A DNA stretch of 7,809 nt from Chloroflexi bacterium RBG_16_70_13 (GCA_001795245.1 MGOD01000073.1:489-8297), one strand, 5' to 3'. Counted from the first letter of the stretch, positions 1 through 6,042 are shown. Notes: a model not told the origin generated them from the sequence alone. Made by a program: numbers and translations.

Positions 1-151
1 CGACCTGCGTCGCCCGATCTACCGCCAGACCGCCGCGTACGGCCACTTCGGCCGGCCCGACCTTGACCTGCCGTGGGAGCGAACCGGGGTTGCGGCGGCC
101 CTCGCCGACGACGCCGGCATCAGGCAGCCGGAGCCGGTCCGGGCCGGCTGA
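1..151 (+). CDS. metK: S-adenosylmethionine synthetase, C-terminal end (partial)
   Basis: Only the last 49 codons and the TGA stop (149-151) are present; the first full codon begins at base 2 and the 5' part lies outside the window. The translated tail contains RRPIYRQTAAYGHFGR followed by LPWE, the characteristic C-terminal block of MetK (E. coli has HPIYKETAAYGHFGR and FPWE at the same place). The family makes S-adenosylmethionine from methionine and ATP in the cytoplasm. After LPWE the protein continues through a short region resembling the normal MetK end and then a few extra residues (QPEPVRAG). It faces the AlkZ-like gene tail to tail. The identification rests on this short but very conserved segment. 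Confidence 0.93.
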   Translation, partial: DLRRPIYRQTAAYGHFGRPDLDLPWERTGVAAALADDAGIRQPEPVRAG

Positions 152-156
152 TCTGT

Positions 157-169
157 CGAGGCAGCCTCG
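157..169 (+). terminator. short GC hairpin just after metK (weak terminator candidate)
   Basis: CGAGG (157-161) and CCTCG (165-169) pair around a CAG loop, five bases after the metK stop. There is no T-tract, so it is not a classical intrinsic terminator. It could be a 3'-end stabilising hairpin or chance in GC-rich DNA. Confidence 0.2.
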
Positions 170-220
170 CGGCCCCCGGCGCGGAAGAGGTTCCTGACCG
201 AGAACGTTGTGCCGCCGCAT

Positions 221-255
221 GAGCGTGGCTCATCGTTCGAGGCACGACCACGCTC
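221..255. terminator. inverted repeat in the convergent metK / AlkZ-like gap
   Basis: GAGCGTGG (221-228) and CCACGCTC (248-255) are perfect 8-bp inverted arms around a 19-base loop. The repeat lies between two convergent genes, where a bidirectional terminator is expected. Neither strand has a T-run after the stem, so the terminator reading is inference. The rest of the 152-391 gap shows no coding region I can support. Confidence 0.3.
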
Positions 256-356
256 GGCCGACGCCCTGCGACGCTCTTGATCGTCCGGTATCGCCGTGGG
301 CCATGCTCGTGTAGCACGATTCTCATGAGCCAAATGCATGAGGTCGGAGCGGGAGG

Positions 357-384
357 CGACCACGCGATCGCACCAGGCTGGTCG
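357..384 (-). terminator. inverted repeat just downstream of the AlkZ-like gene
   Basis: CGACCA (357-362) and TGGTCG (379-384) pair around a 16-base loop, beginning 7 bases after the AlkZ-like stop on the minus strand. A smaller competing stem, ACCA/TGGT (372-375/379-382), shares one arm. No T-tract follows. It is a plausible 3' end for the pot operon transcript, but weak. Confidence 0.25.
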
Positions 385-391
385 AGGGGCC

Positions 392-1498
392 TCAGCCGTC
401 GTCGCCCCAGTCGACCTGCGCCGGAAGGTCCAGGAACCGCCCGTAGGCCGCGGCCGCGCTCTCGAGGGCCAGGCGCTCCGCCGGATCGAGGGCGGTGAGG
501 AGGTCGGGCCGGACCACGACGTCGCGCCCCGTCACCTCTCGCTTCCAGCCGCCGATCGCCATCCCGTCGCGGACCACGAGATGGGCCGCGAACGCCGCCT
601 CGACCCAGCGCGCCCCGAGCATCGAGGAATCGAACGTCGGTCCATGGTCCCGGTACGAGCCGCGGTACTCGTCATAGTTCGGGAGCAGCTGGACCAGCGG
701 CCCGGCCGCCGGGAGCGCGGGTTCGCCGCCGGGTGGCGGCGCCCACCACCACTCGGTGCCGTCGATTCGTTCGGAGACGAGGTTCGGGCCGGCGTTCGCC
801 AGACCGGCCTTCGCGTCGGCGATCGCCAGCCCGGACCACCAGGCGAAGTCGCGCGGCTCCGCCGGGCCGTGCGAGGTGAAGTACCGGCGAGTCAGTTCGG
901 CAAGCGCCGCGGCGCGGTCCGCCGGCGCGTCCGGGGCTGGCGGAACCCAGCTGTCCAGCCGGGCGTAGGTGAACTGCCGTCCGCGCCGCGGGCCGCTGCA
1001 GATGACGCCCTCGAGCTCGGCATGCATGACAAGCAGGCTCAGACGCTGGCCCCGGGTGTCGATCCCGGCGGCGACCATCGCTGCCGACAGCTCGGACCGG
1101 GTCAGATGTTGTCCGCCTTCAAGCGCCTGGGCCATGACCTCGACACTCCGTCCCAGGGTGGCCTCGTCGAGCTCGGTCCGGCGGTAGTACTGGGCGTTGA
1201 GCTTCTCGACGCGCGGGCTCGTCAGCCTGAGGATCCAGCCGATGTCGGCCGGGTGCAGGAAGTGCCAGGTCGGGCGCAGGGCGTGGGTCCGGACGATTCG
1301 GCCCTCGTCGAGGGCGGCATCGATGTCGGCCTGGCGGGCAGCCGATCCGAGGCGCTGGCCGATGCCCCACGACGCGCCCGGATAGTCCTGCGACTGGACC
1401 GCGCCGAATCGGCGGACGACGTCCTCCGGGGTGGTGAAGCGCGGCCGGAGCAGGCCGCTGGCGTCGAGGCGGCGTGTGGCGATGACGGGGTTGGGCAC
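392..1498 (-). CDS. winged-helix DNA-binding protein, AlkZ/YcaQ-like (HTH_42 / DUF1006 family)
   Basis: About 368 residues from a GTG at 1496-1498; a TTG eight codons upstream (1520-1522) is the alternative. I prefer the GTG because homologues usually begin close to the conserved NPVIATRRL-type segment, and a TACACT box sits 8 bases before it. Family landmarks: AVQSQDYPGA with a Q-x-Q motif (Q35, Q37), THALRPTWHF (residues 71-80), LPNYDEY (272-278) and a late GGW (316-318). Known relatives AlkZ (Streptomyces) and YcaQ (E. coli) are DNA glycosylases that unhook alkylated or crosslinked bases. AlkZ uses Q-x-Q and YcaQ uses Q-x-D, so this protein sits on the AlkZ-like side. Glycosylase activity is inferred from family, not shown. 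The gene starts 58 bases after potC on the same strand and may be read from the pot operon or from its own promoter. Confidence 0.85.
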   Translation of the reverse strand: MPNPVIATRRLDASGLLRPRFTTPEDVVRRFGAVQSQDYPGASWGIGQRLGSAARQADIDAALDEGRIVRTHALRPTWHFLHPADIGWILRLTSPRVEKLNAQYYRRTELDEATLGRSVEVMAQALEGGQHLTRSELSAAMVAAGIDTRGQRLSLLVMHAELEGVICSGPRRGRQFTYARLDSWVPPAPDAPADRAAALAELTRRYFTSHGPAEPRDFAWWSGLAIADAKAGLANAGPNLVSERIDGTEWWWAPPPGGEPALPAAGPLVQLLPNYDEYRGSYRDHGPTFDSSMLGARWVEAAFAAHLVVRDGMAIGGWKREVTGRDVVVRPDLLTALDPAERLALESAAAAYGRFLDLPAQVDWGDDG

Positions 1499-1506
1499 GC
1501 CGCCGG

Positions 1507-1512
1507 AGTGTA
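1507..1512 (-). promoter_or_regulatory. possible -10 box for a leaderless AlkZ-like transcript
   Basis: The minus strand reads TACACT, then 8 bases, then the GTG start at 1498. There is no Shine-Dalgarno sequence before that GTG. A TANNNT hexamer this close to the start is the usual arrangement for leaderless mRNAs in high-GC bacteria. No -35 box is visible. Confidence 0.3.
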
Positions 1513-1525
1513 GCTGCCGCAATGG

Positions 1526-1549
1526 GGCGATGCGGCGATGCGGCGATGC
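1526..1549. repeat. three perfect tandem copies of GGCGATGC
   Basis: The 8-mer GGCGATGC occurs three times without interruption at 1526-1533, 1534-1541 and 1542-1549, between the potC stop (1557) and the AlkZ-like start. It is noncoding in the chosen annotation and covers the place where a -35 region for the TACACT box would be. Copy number could vary by slippage. Confidence 0.85.
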
Positions 1550-1556
1550 CGCGACC

Positions 1557-2495
1557 TTACGTCTGCTCGACGATGATCCCCGTCATCGACGCGCCGCCAC
1601 CACGACGCCGGGACTGGCGTCCAAGGAGCCATTGGCCCACGGCAAGCATCGCCAGCGTGAAGGCGAGCATCATCGTGGCCACGGCGTTCGTCTCGGGCGT
1701 GACCCCCTTCTTGATCGCGCCGAAGATGTAGAGCGGGATGGTCGTTGAGCCCGGCCCGCTCGTGAACGTCGTGATCACGTAGTCGTCGAAGCTGAACGTG
1801 AACGAGAGCAGGAACCCGGCCATGATCGCCGGCAGGAGCTGCGGCAGGGTGATCTGGCGGAAGGTCGGCCAGGGCGGGGCGAAGAGGTCATAGGAGGCCT
1901 CGACGTGGGTCCGGTCCATCGTCGACAGGCGGGCCCGGACGAGCAGCAGGACCAGGCTGATGTTGAAGAGCATGTGGGCGGCGATGATCGTGTGGAAGCC
2001 GAAGCCCGGCCGGGTCACGCCGAAGACGGCCTCGATCGCGTCGAAGCTCGTGGCGAACAGGACGAGCGTGGCGAGGGCGATGACGATCTCGGGCACGATC
2101 ACCGAGACGTAGGTCAGGGCGTCGAAGGCCAGCCGGACGCGCTTGCCGACGCGCTGCAGACCAAGCGCCGCCATCGTCCCGAAGAGGGTCGCGAAGATCG
2201 CATTCGGGATGGCCACGATGAAGCTGTTGAGGACGTACTTCTGGACGAGTGGATCGTTCAGCGCGATCCCGAACCATTTCGGCGAGAAGCCTCGCCACAG
2301 CGTCACCCGGGTGTCGGTGGCGTTGAAGGCGAAGACGATGACGACGACGATCGGGAGATAGAGGAAGGCGTAGACGAGGCTGGTGTGGATGCGGAAATAG
2401 CGCTCGACGAAGCCGCTTCCCCGGTCGATCGCCCGTCGCGGTGCGCCGCCGTTCGCCGTTCGCGGTCCGACCACCGGGACAGCCGGGGCGGTCAC
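1557..2495 (-). CDS. potC: polyamine-type ABC transporter permease PotC
   Basis: The second membrane subunit of the importer, 312 residues from a GTG at 2493-2495 that overlaps the potB stop as GTGA. The open frame continues upstream inside potB, but that stretch is out-of-frame potB sequence. After about 38 polar residues there are roughly six hydrophobic segments (about 40-58, 89-112, 124-148, 168-188, 220-243 and 271-291), the usual PotC topology. The SFDDYVITTF...GPG...PLYIFGAIKKGVTPE...NA...AT block is typical of PotC/PotI. The cytoplasmic EAA loop that docks on the ATPase is EASYDLFAPPWPTFRQITLP (199-218); the usually invariant glycine is replaced by Phe205. No strong ribosome site precedes it, so translation is probably coupled to potB. 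It is somewhat longer than E. coli PotC owing to the N-terminal extension and an Arg/Gly-rich tail. Which polyamine or amine is carried cannot be read from this subunit. Confidence 0.93.
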   Translation of the reverse strand: MTAPAVPVVGPRTANGGAPRRAIDRGSGFVERYFRIHTSLVYAFLYLPIVVVIVFAFNATDTRVTLWRGFSPKWFGIALNDPLVQKYVLNSFIVAIPNAIFATLFGTMAALGLQRVGKRVRLAFDALTYVSVIVPEIVIALATLVLFATSFDAIEAVFGVTRPGFGFHTIIAAHMLFNISLVLLLVRARLSTMDRTHVEASYDLFAPPWPTFRQITLPQLLPAIMAGFLLSFTFSFDDYVITTFTSGPGSTTIPLYIFGAIKKGVTPETNAVATMMLAFTLAMLAVGQWLLGRQSRRRGGGASMTGIIVEQT

Positions 2496-3388
2496 AAGAC
2501 GCTCGTCTCGCGGGTCCGCCGGCCACGGTTCACGAACCACAGGTAGAACGTGACCGTGACGAGCATGACCGCGATGAGCCCGACCGCCCGGGCGGAGCCC
2601 GCCGGCCAGTTGCGGGCCTCGAGGAAGGAGCTGACGAGGGCGTTGCCCATCATGTAGAACTGGCCGTAGCCCAGGATCGCCGGGATGACGTACTCGCCCA
2701 TCATCGGGATGAAGACGAGGATGCTGCCGGTCACGAGGCCGGGCAGCGCGATTGGCAGCGTGATCTGGCGGAACGTCGCCCAGCGCCCGGCACCGAGGTC
2801 CTTGGATGCCTCGAGCAGGGTCCGGTCGAGGCGCTCGAGGGTCACGTACAGCGGGAACACCATGAGCGGCAGGTAGCCGTAGACGAGCCCGACGAGCACG
2901 GCGATCGGCGTGCCCCGGACGCGGAACTCGGCCCCGGTGAGCAGCTTGACGATGCCCGGGATACCCGTGTCGGGGTTGAAGATGAGCAGCCACGCGTACG
3001 TCCGGATGAGGAAGCTCGTCCAGAACGGGATGACGAGCAGGAGGAGCAGGACGTTCTTGCGGCTCCCGGCTCGGGTGGCCAGGTAGTACGCAAGCGGCAG
3101 CCCCACCAGCAGGCAGCCGACCGTGCCGGCGGTGGCCATCACGAGGCTGTTGACGAACGGTTCGGGCCGATTCAGGAGGTCGGCATAGTTGTCGAGGGTG
3201 AGTGCCGGGGCGTAGCCGCCGTTCTTGGCCCGGGTCCCGAACGAGAAGATGACGACGATCGCCAGCGGCGCGACGAGGAGCGCGACGTACCACAGCGTCG
3301 CCGGAAAGACGAGCAGGCTCGTCAGGAGGGCGGAGCGACCCCGCCCTCCCGCGGCGAGCCGACTCCCACGGGCGGTTGCGGCAGTCAT
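2492..3388 (-). CDS. potB: polyamine-type ABC transporter permease PotB
   Basis: The first membrane subunit, 298 residues from ATG at 3386-3388. The frame runs on upstream into potD, but those codons are an Arg/Ser-rich shadow of potD, and the ATG sits 37 bases after the potD stop. A weak GGAAAG lies 11 bases before it. Hydrophobic segments lie at about 31-51, 80-104, 112-136, 161-184, 213-240 and 267-287. PotB family landmarks are FWTSFLIRTYAW (122-133), the EAA loop EASKDLGAGRWATFRQITLP (193-212, glycine intact) and GEYVIPAILG (231-240). It forms a heterodimer with PotC in the cytoplasmic membrane, through which substrate delivered by PotD passes. It ends RETSVL with the stop overlapping the potC start by 4 bases, implying equal translation of the two permeases. 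Confidence 0.95.
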   Translation of the reverse strand: MTAATARGSRLAAGGRGRSALLTSLLVFPATLWYVALLVAPLAIVVIFSFGTRAKNGGYAPALTLDNYADLLNRPEPFVNSLVMATAGTVGCLLVGLPLAYYLATRAGSRKNVLLLLLVIPFWTSFLIRTYAWLLIFNPDTGIPGIVKLLTGAEFRVRGTPIAVLVGLVYGYLPLMVFPLYVTLERLDRTLLEASKDLGAGRWATFRQITLPIALPGLVTGSILVFIPMMGEYVIPAILGYGQFYMMGNALVSSFLEARNWPAGSARAVGLIAVMLVTVTFYLWFVNRGRRTRETSVL

Positions 3389-3416
3389 GGCGCTCAGGGC
3401 TTTCCGGCGAAGCTGC

Positions 3417-3438
3417 GATCGGCGGTCAGCCTCCGATC
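3417..3438 (-). promoter_or_regulatory. inverted repeat spanning the potD stop codon
   Basis: GATCGG (3417-3422) and CCGATC (3433-3438) are perfect 6-bp arms around a 10-base loop that contains the potD TGA (3426-3428). In RNA it would fold at the end of potD, just before the potB start. Such a hairpin can hold upstream mRNA stable or reduce read-through into the permease genes. The function is inferred. Confidence 0.35.
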
Positions 3439-4613
3439 TTCGACTTGAACTCCTCCCAGATGTCGAGGCGCTGGTTGTTGCCCGACGTGTCTTCCGCGCC
3501 CTCGAGCTTGGCGAATGCCGAATCGCTCGGGAACACGGCTTCGTTGTCGAGGATCTCCTTCGGCACGAGCTTCTTCGCCTCGGAGTTGCACGTGGCGTAG
3601 TAGTTGAACTCGGTCTCGGCCGCCTGGATCGCCGGCTCCTGGATGAAGTCCAGCCAGGCGTAGGCAGCGTCCTTGTGGGGCGCATCCTTGATCATCACCC
3701 ACGTATCCATCCAGAAGAGAGAGCCCTCGGACGGCACGGTGTAGGCGGCGTCGGCGGTGTCCTCGTTGTCCTGCAGCCCGAGCAACGGCCCGGTCCAGCC
3801 GAGGACCATCGACGCCTCCTCGCTGGCGAGCTTGTCCTGGTAGAGGTCCGAATCGAGCGCCAGCAAGTGCGGCGCCACGTCGAGAAGGATCTGGCGCGCC
3901 TCCTCGAGCTTGTCAGGATCCAGTGAGTTGAGCGAGTAGCCGAGCATCTTCAGGGGGAAGACGAAGACGTCGCCCATCGAGTCGACCATCACGACCTTGC
4001 CGGACTCCGAGCCCCGGGTCAGGTCATAGAACTCTCGCCAGGATGTCGGCGGGCTGGCGAGCATCTTGCCGCGGTACATGATCCCGGTGGTGCCGTAGTC
4101 CTTCGGCACCTGGTACTCGTTGGTGGGGTCCCACCAGAGGTTCTTGAACGTCTCGTCGATGTACTGCACGTTCGGGATCCTGGTCAGGTCGAGCTTCTCG
4201 AGGAAGCCCTCCTCGACCATCCCGGGGACGTACTCGGCCGTCGGCGCGGCGATGTCGTAGCCGGATGCGCCGCCCTGGAGCTTGGCGATCAGCTCCTCGT
4301 TGTTCGCGTAGGTGTCGTACACGAAGTCCGTGATGCCGTACCGTCGCTTGAACTCTTCGATGTTGGCGTCGGCGATGTAGTCGGACCAGTTGTAGATGTA
4401 GAGCTCGTTGCCGATGTCGACACCGGGCGTGGGGCTCGGTCCGGCCGACGCGGCCTGGGACGCCGTCGCCGACGGCGCCTGGGTCGCACCCCCGCCACAG
4501 GCGGCAAGGGCCGCGGCGCCGCCGGCATAGCCCATCATCGTGAGGAAGCCGCGGCGGTTGATCGGCTTGGTGGCCGCCTGCTTCATGTACCAGTCGAGTC
4601 CTCGGTCTGCCAC
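3426..4613 (-). CDS. potD: polyamine-type ABC transporter substrate-binding lipoprotein PotD
   Basis: 395 residues from GTG at 4611-4613, chosen because GGAGGAGGAG ends 4 bases upstream; the internal ATG at residue 10 has no such site. The N-terminus has a twin-arginine motif NRRGFL (19-24), a hydrophobic stretch and lipobox LAAC with Cys39, so it is probably exported by Tat and lipid-anchored. A Ser/Ala/Pro/Thr linker (about 44-64) follows. The mature domain starts LYIYNWSDYI (71-80), the classic PotD/PotF opening, and contains LGWTG (271-275) and LFWMDTW (299-305). Relative to what I recall of E. coli PotD, pocket residues Trp76, Tyr79, Trp273, Trp301 and Asp303 are kept, while the position of one polyamine-binding Asp appears to be Ser212 and one Tyr appears to be Glu127. 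It hands substrate to PotBC. Spermidine or putrescine is the likely class of ligand, but specificity is uncertain. Confidence 0.94.
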   Translation of the reverse strand: MADRGLDWYMKQAATKPINRRGFLTMMGYAGGAAALAACGGGATQAPSATASQAASAGPSPTPGVDIGNELYIYNWSDYIADANIEEFKRRYGITDFVYDTYANNEELIAKLQGGASGYDIAAPTAEYVPGMVEEGFLEKLDLTRIPNVQYIDETFKNLWWDPTNEYQVPKDYGTTGIMYRGKMLASPPTSWREFYDLTRGSESGKVVMVDSMGDVFVFPLKMLGYSLNSLDPDKLEEARQILLDVAPHLLALDSDLYQDKLASEEASMVLGWTGPLLGLQDNEDTADAAYTVPSEGSLFWMDTWVMIKDAPHKDAAYAWLDFIQEPAIQAAETEFNYYATCNSEAKKLVPKEILDNEAVFPSDSAFAKLEGAEDTSGNNQRLDIWEEFKSKIGG

Positions 4614-4617
4614 GCGT

Positions 4618-4627
4618 CTCCTCCTCC
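4618..4627 (-). promoter_or_regulatory. strong ribosome binding site of potD
   Basis: The minus strand reads GGAGGAGGAG, ending four bases before the GTG start. This is the best Shine-Dalgarno sequence in the operon and fixes the potD start. Binding proteins are normally made in excess over their permeases, which fits a stronger site here than at potB or potC. Confidence 0.8.
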
Positions 4628-4629
4628 GT

Positions 4630-4652
4630 GCCCGGCGATCCGGGCGCGCGCC
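4630..4652 (-). promoter_or_regulatory. intercistronic hairpin between potA and potD
   Basis: GCCCGG (4630-4635) and CCGGGC (4640-4645) form a perfect 6-bp GC stem with a 4-base loop, two bases upstream of the potD ribosome site. It overlaps a 10-bp palindrome, GGCGCGCGCC (4643-4652). A stable stem at this place can protect a processed potD mRNA from 5'-side degradation or separate potA from potD expression. It has no T-tract and is not a normal terminator. Confidence 0.45.
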
Positions 4653-4661
4653 TTCCGAACC

Positions 4662-5834
4662 TCAGCCGACGAGGATGAGGTTCGCCTCCTCGTGCCATCG
4701 GACGACGACCGGATCGCCCGGTCCCACGCCCTCCCCCGTTCCGACGCCGGCGGCGTTCTGCCGCCGGACGATGAGCTCCCCCGCCAGGTCGGTCGTGACC
4801 CGGTATTCCGTCTGGTCGCCGAGATAGGTGCCCTGGTGGATCCGGCCCGGGACGTCGACCTCGCCCGGTGCCGCCGGCTCTCGGGCCTCGCCCGGGAGCA
4901 CGGTCAGCCGCTCCGGCCGCGTCGCGACCGTGACCGATGTGCCGATGCCCGGCCGGACGGCCGGGTCCGTGATCGTGCCCCGAAGTCGGAGGCCGCGATC
5001 GGTCTCGACGACGGCCGAATGGTCGGGCCCGATCTCCATGACCCGGCCCGGCATCGGGTTGCTGACGCCGATGAAGTTCGAGACGAAGAGATTGACCGGT
5101 CGCTCGTAGAGCTCGGTCGGGCCGCCCAGCTGCTGGATCCGGCCATGGTTCATGACGACGATGACGTCGCTCATCGTCAGGGCCTCCTCCTGGTCGTGGG
5201 TCACGTACACGAACGTGATCCCGACCTCTCGCTGGAGGGCCTTCAGCTCGAGCTGCATCTCCTTGCGGAGCTTCAGGTCGAGGGCCCCGAGCGGCTCGTC
5301 GAGGAGGAGGACCGTGGGATGGTTGACGAGAGCCCGCGCGAGCGCGACCCGTTGCTGTTGGCCCCCTGACAGCTCCCAGGTCCGCCGGGTGCCGTAGCCC
5401 GAGAGGCGGACGAGGTCCAGCGCCTCGCCCACCCGGCGGGCCTCCTCGGCCTTCGGCGACCCTCGTTGGCGGAGGCCGTACCCGACGTTCTGGGCGACGT
5501 CCATGTGGGGGAAGAGGGCGTAATGCTGGAAGACCGTGTTGACGTTGCGCTTGTAGGGCGGCACCCCCGCGACGGGCGAGCCGGCCAGGAAGATCTCTCC
5601 CGCGGTGGGCTGCTCGAAGCCGGCGATCATCCGGAGGGTCGTCGTCTTGCCGCAGCCCGAGGGACCGAGGAGGCTGTAGAACTCTCCGCTCGCGATCTCG
5701 AGCGTCATCTGGTCGACCGCGGTCACGGGCCCGAATTCCTTCGTGACGCCCTCGATGCGGACGTCCGCGATCTGGCCCCCGCCCCGGGCGCGACCGGACA
5801 CGTGTCTGCTCTCGTCGACCACGGCAGCGGCCAA
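4662..5834 (-). CDS. potA: polyamine-type ABC transporter ATP-binding protein PotA
   Basis: The ATPase subunit, which hydrolyses ATP on the cytoplasmic face to drive PotBC. I take the TTG at 5832-5834 (390 residues) because GAGGGAG lies 5 bases upstream. GTG at 5822 and at 5801 are alternatives, shortening it by 4 or 11 residues. Longer starts up to 6026 are ruled out if the promoter at 5904-5933 is real. In order: Walker A GPSGCGKT (57-64), Q-loop VFQHYALFPHM (Gln103), signature LSGGQQQR (155-162), Walker B VLLLDEP (175-181, Glu180), D-loop GALD (183-186) and switch His213 in THDQEEAL. A TOBE-type C-terminal domain (about 240-390) contains TRPERL (305-310) and GTYLGDQTEY (335-344). Length and domain order match PotA. 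First gene of the operon, 48 bases before potD. Confidence 0.94.
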   Translation of the reverse strand: MAAAVVDESRHVSGRARGGGQIADVRIEGVTKEFGPVTAVDQMTLEIASGEFYSLLGPSGCGKTTTLRMIAGFEQPTAGEIFLAGSPVAGVPPYKRNVNTVFQHYALFPHMDVAQNVGYGLRQRGSPKAEEARRVGEALDLVRLSGYGTRRTWELSGGQQQRVALARALVNHPTVLLLDEPLGALDLKLRKEMQLELKALQREVGITFVYVTHDQEEALTMSDVIVVMNHGRIQQLGGPTELYERPVNLFVSNFIGVSNPMPGRVMEIGPDHSAVVETDRGLRLRGTITDPAVRPGIGTSVTVATRPERLTVLPGEAREPAAPGEVDVPGRIHQGTYLGDQTEYRVTTDLAGELIVRRQNAAGVGTGEGVGPGDPVVVRWHEEANLILVG

Positions 5835-5839
5835 GCGGG

Positions 5840-5846
5840 CTCCCTC
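5840..5846 (-). promoter_or_regulatory. ribosome binding site supporting the potA TTG start
   Basis: The minus strand reads GAGGGAG followed by five bases and TTG (5834). The two downstream GTG candidates have no site of equal quality at normal spacing. Confidence 0.5.
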
Positions 5847-5903
5847 GCGGACTGCGCAGCGTTGAGGACGCGGGCGCCGAGCACCGACGCGCGCGGTCCC
5901 GGC

Positions 5904-5933
5904 ATGGTACGAGTCGCCTTCTCGCCGCGTCAA
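5904..5933 (-). promoter_or_regulatory. sigma70-type promoter of the potADBC operon
   Basis: On the minus strand, TTGACG (5928-5933) and TACCAT (5904-5909) are separated by 18 bases, close to the housekeeping consensus. Transcription would begin near 5897, giving a leader of about 60 bases before the TTG start of potA. This argues against any potA start upstream of 5897. Direct repeats lie just behind the -35 box. Confidence 0.6.
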
Positions 5934-5937
5934 CGTT

Positions 5938-5972
5938 CGGCGGCGCTCCATGTGAACGGACGGCGGCGCTCC
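5938..5972. repeat. paired 12-bp direct repeats upstream of the potA promoter
   Basis: CGGCGGCGCTCC occurs at 5938-5949 and 5961-5972, identical in all 12 positions, each followed by A/G-TG, so 14 of 15 bases match. The period is 23 bp, about two helical turns. Relative to the inferred potA start near 5897 the copies fall at roughly -41 to -52 and -64 to -75, typical for an activator binding as two side-by-side units. It could also serve the divergent manC side. The remainder of 5973-6064 shows no gene. Confidence 0.6.
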
Positions 5973-6042
5973 GTGGCCCTCGCCGGCGAGTTGACTCACA
6001 GCGTGCGTCTCTCGGCTCGCGGGCACGACGGCGGGCGTGACA

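Noticed and set aside
338..1513. A 391-codon plus-strand open frame opposite the AlkZ-like gene
   Set aside because: Its translation is Arg/Gly/Asp/Pro-rich with no family resemblance. It exists because the GC-rich minus-strand gene leaves few stops on the other strand; the minus frame carries clear AlkZ-family motifs.
2496..3293. Long N-terminal extension of potC (578 codons if read from 3293)
   Set aside because: The extension lies inside potB in another frame, and its residues are low-complexity Arg/Pro/Ala. The GTG at 2495 overlapping the potB stop is the natural start.
2441..3448. A 335-codon plus-strand open frame opposite potB/potC
   Set aside because: The composition is Arg/Glu/Asp/Gly-rich and featureless, a typical antisense shadow of hydrophobic membrane-protein genes.
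3389..3685. Upstream extension of potB into potD
   Set aside because: The added residues are an Arg/Ser/Thr-rich out-of-frame reading of the potD C-terminus; permease-like sequence begins only after ATG 3388.
1..5834. A functional link between metK and the polyamine transporter through spermidine synthesis
   Set aside because: S-adenosylmethionine does feed spermidine synthesis, but metK is on the opposite strand, convergent, and separated by the AlkZ-like gene. No decarboxylase or synthase gene is present, so adjacency is most likely incidental.
5723..5905. A 60-codon minus-strand open frame starting at ATG 5905
   Set aside because: Its ATG overlaps the -10 box of the potA promoter, so it would not be in that mRNA, and most of it overlaps potA in another frame.
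5991..5996. TTGACT as a -35 box for manC
   Set aside because: No TANNNT-like hexamer lies 16-19 bases downstream, and it is too far from the TAGGAT box at 6065 to pair with it.
5835..6026. Longer potA start at 6026
   Set aside because: The extra 64 residues are not ABC-like and would begin upstream of the inferred promoter and through the direct repeats.
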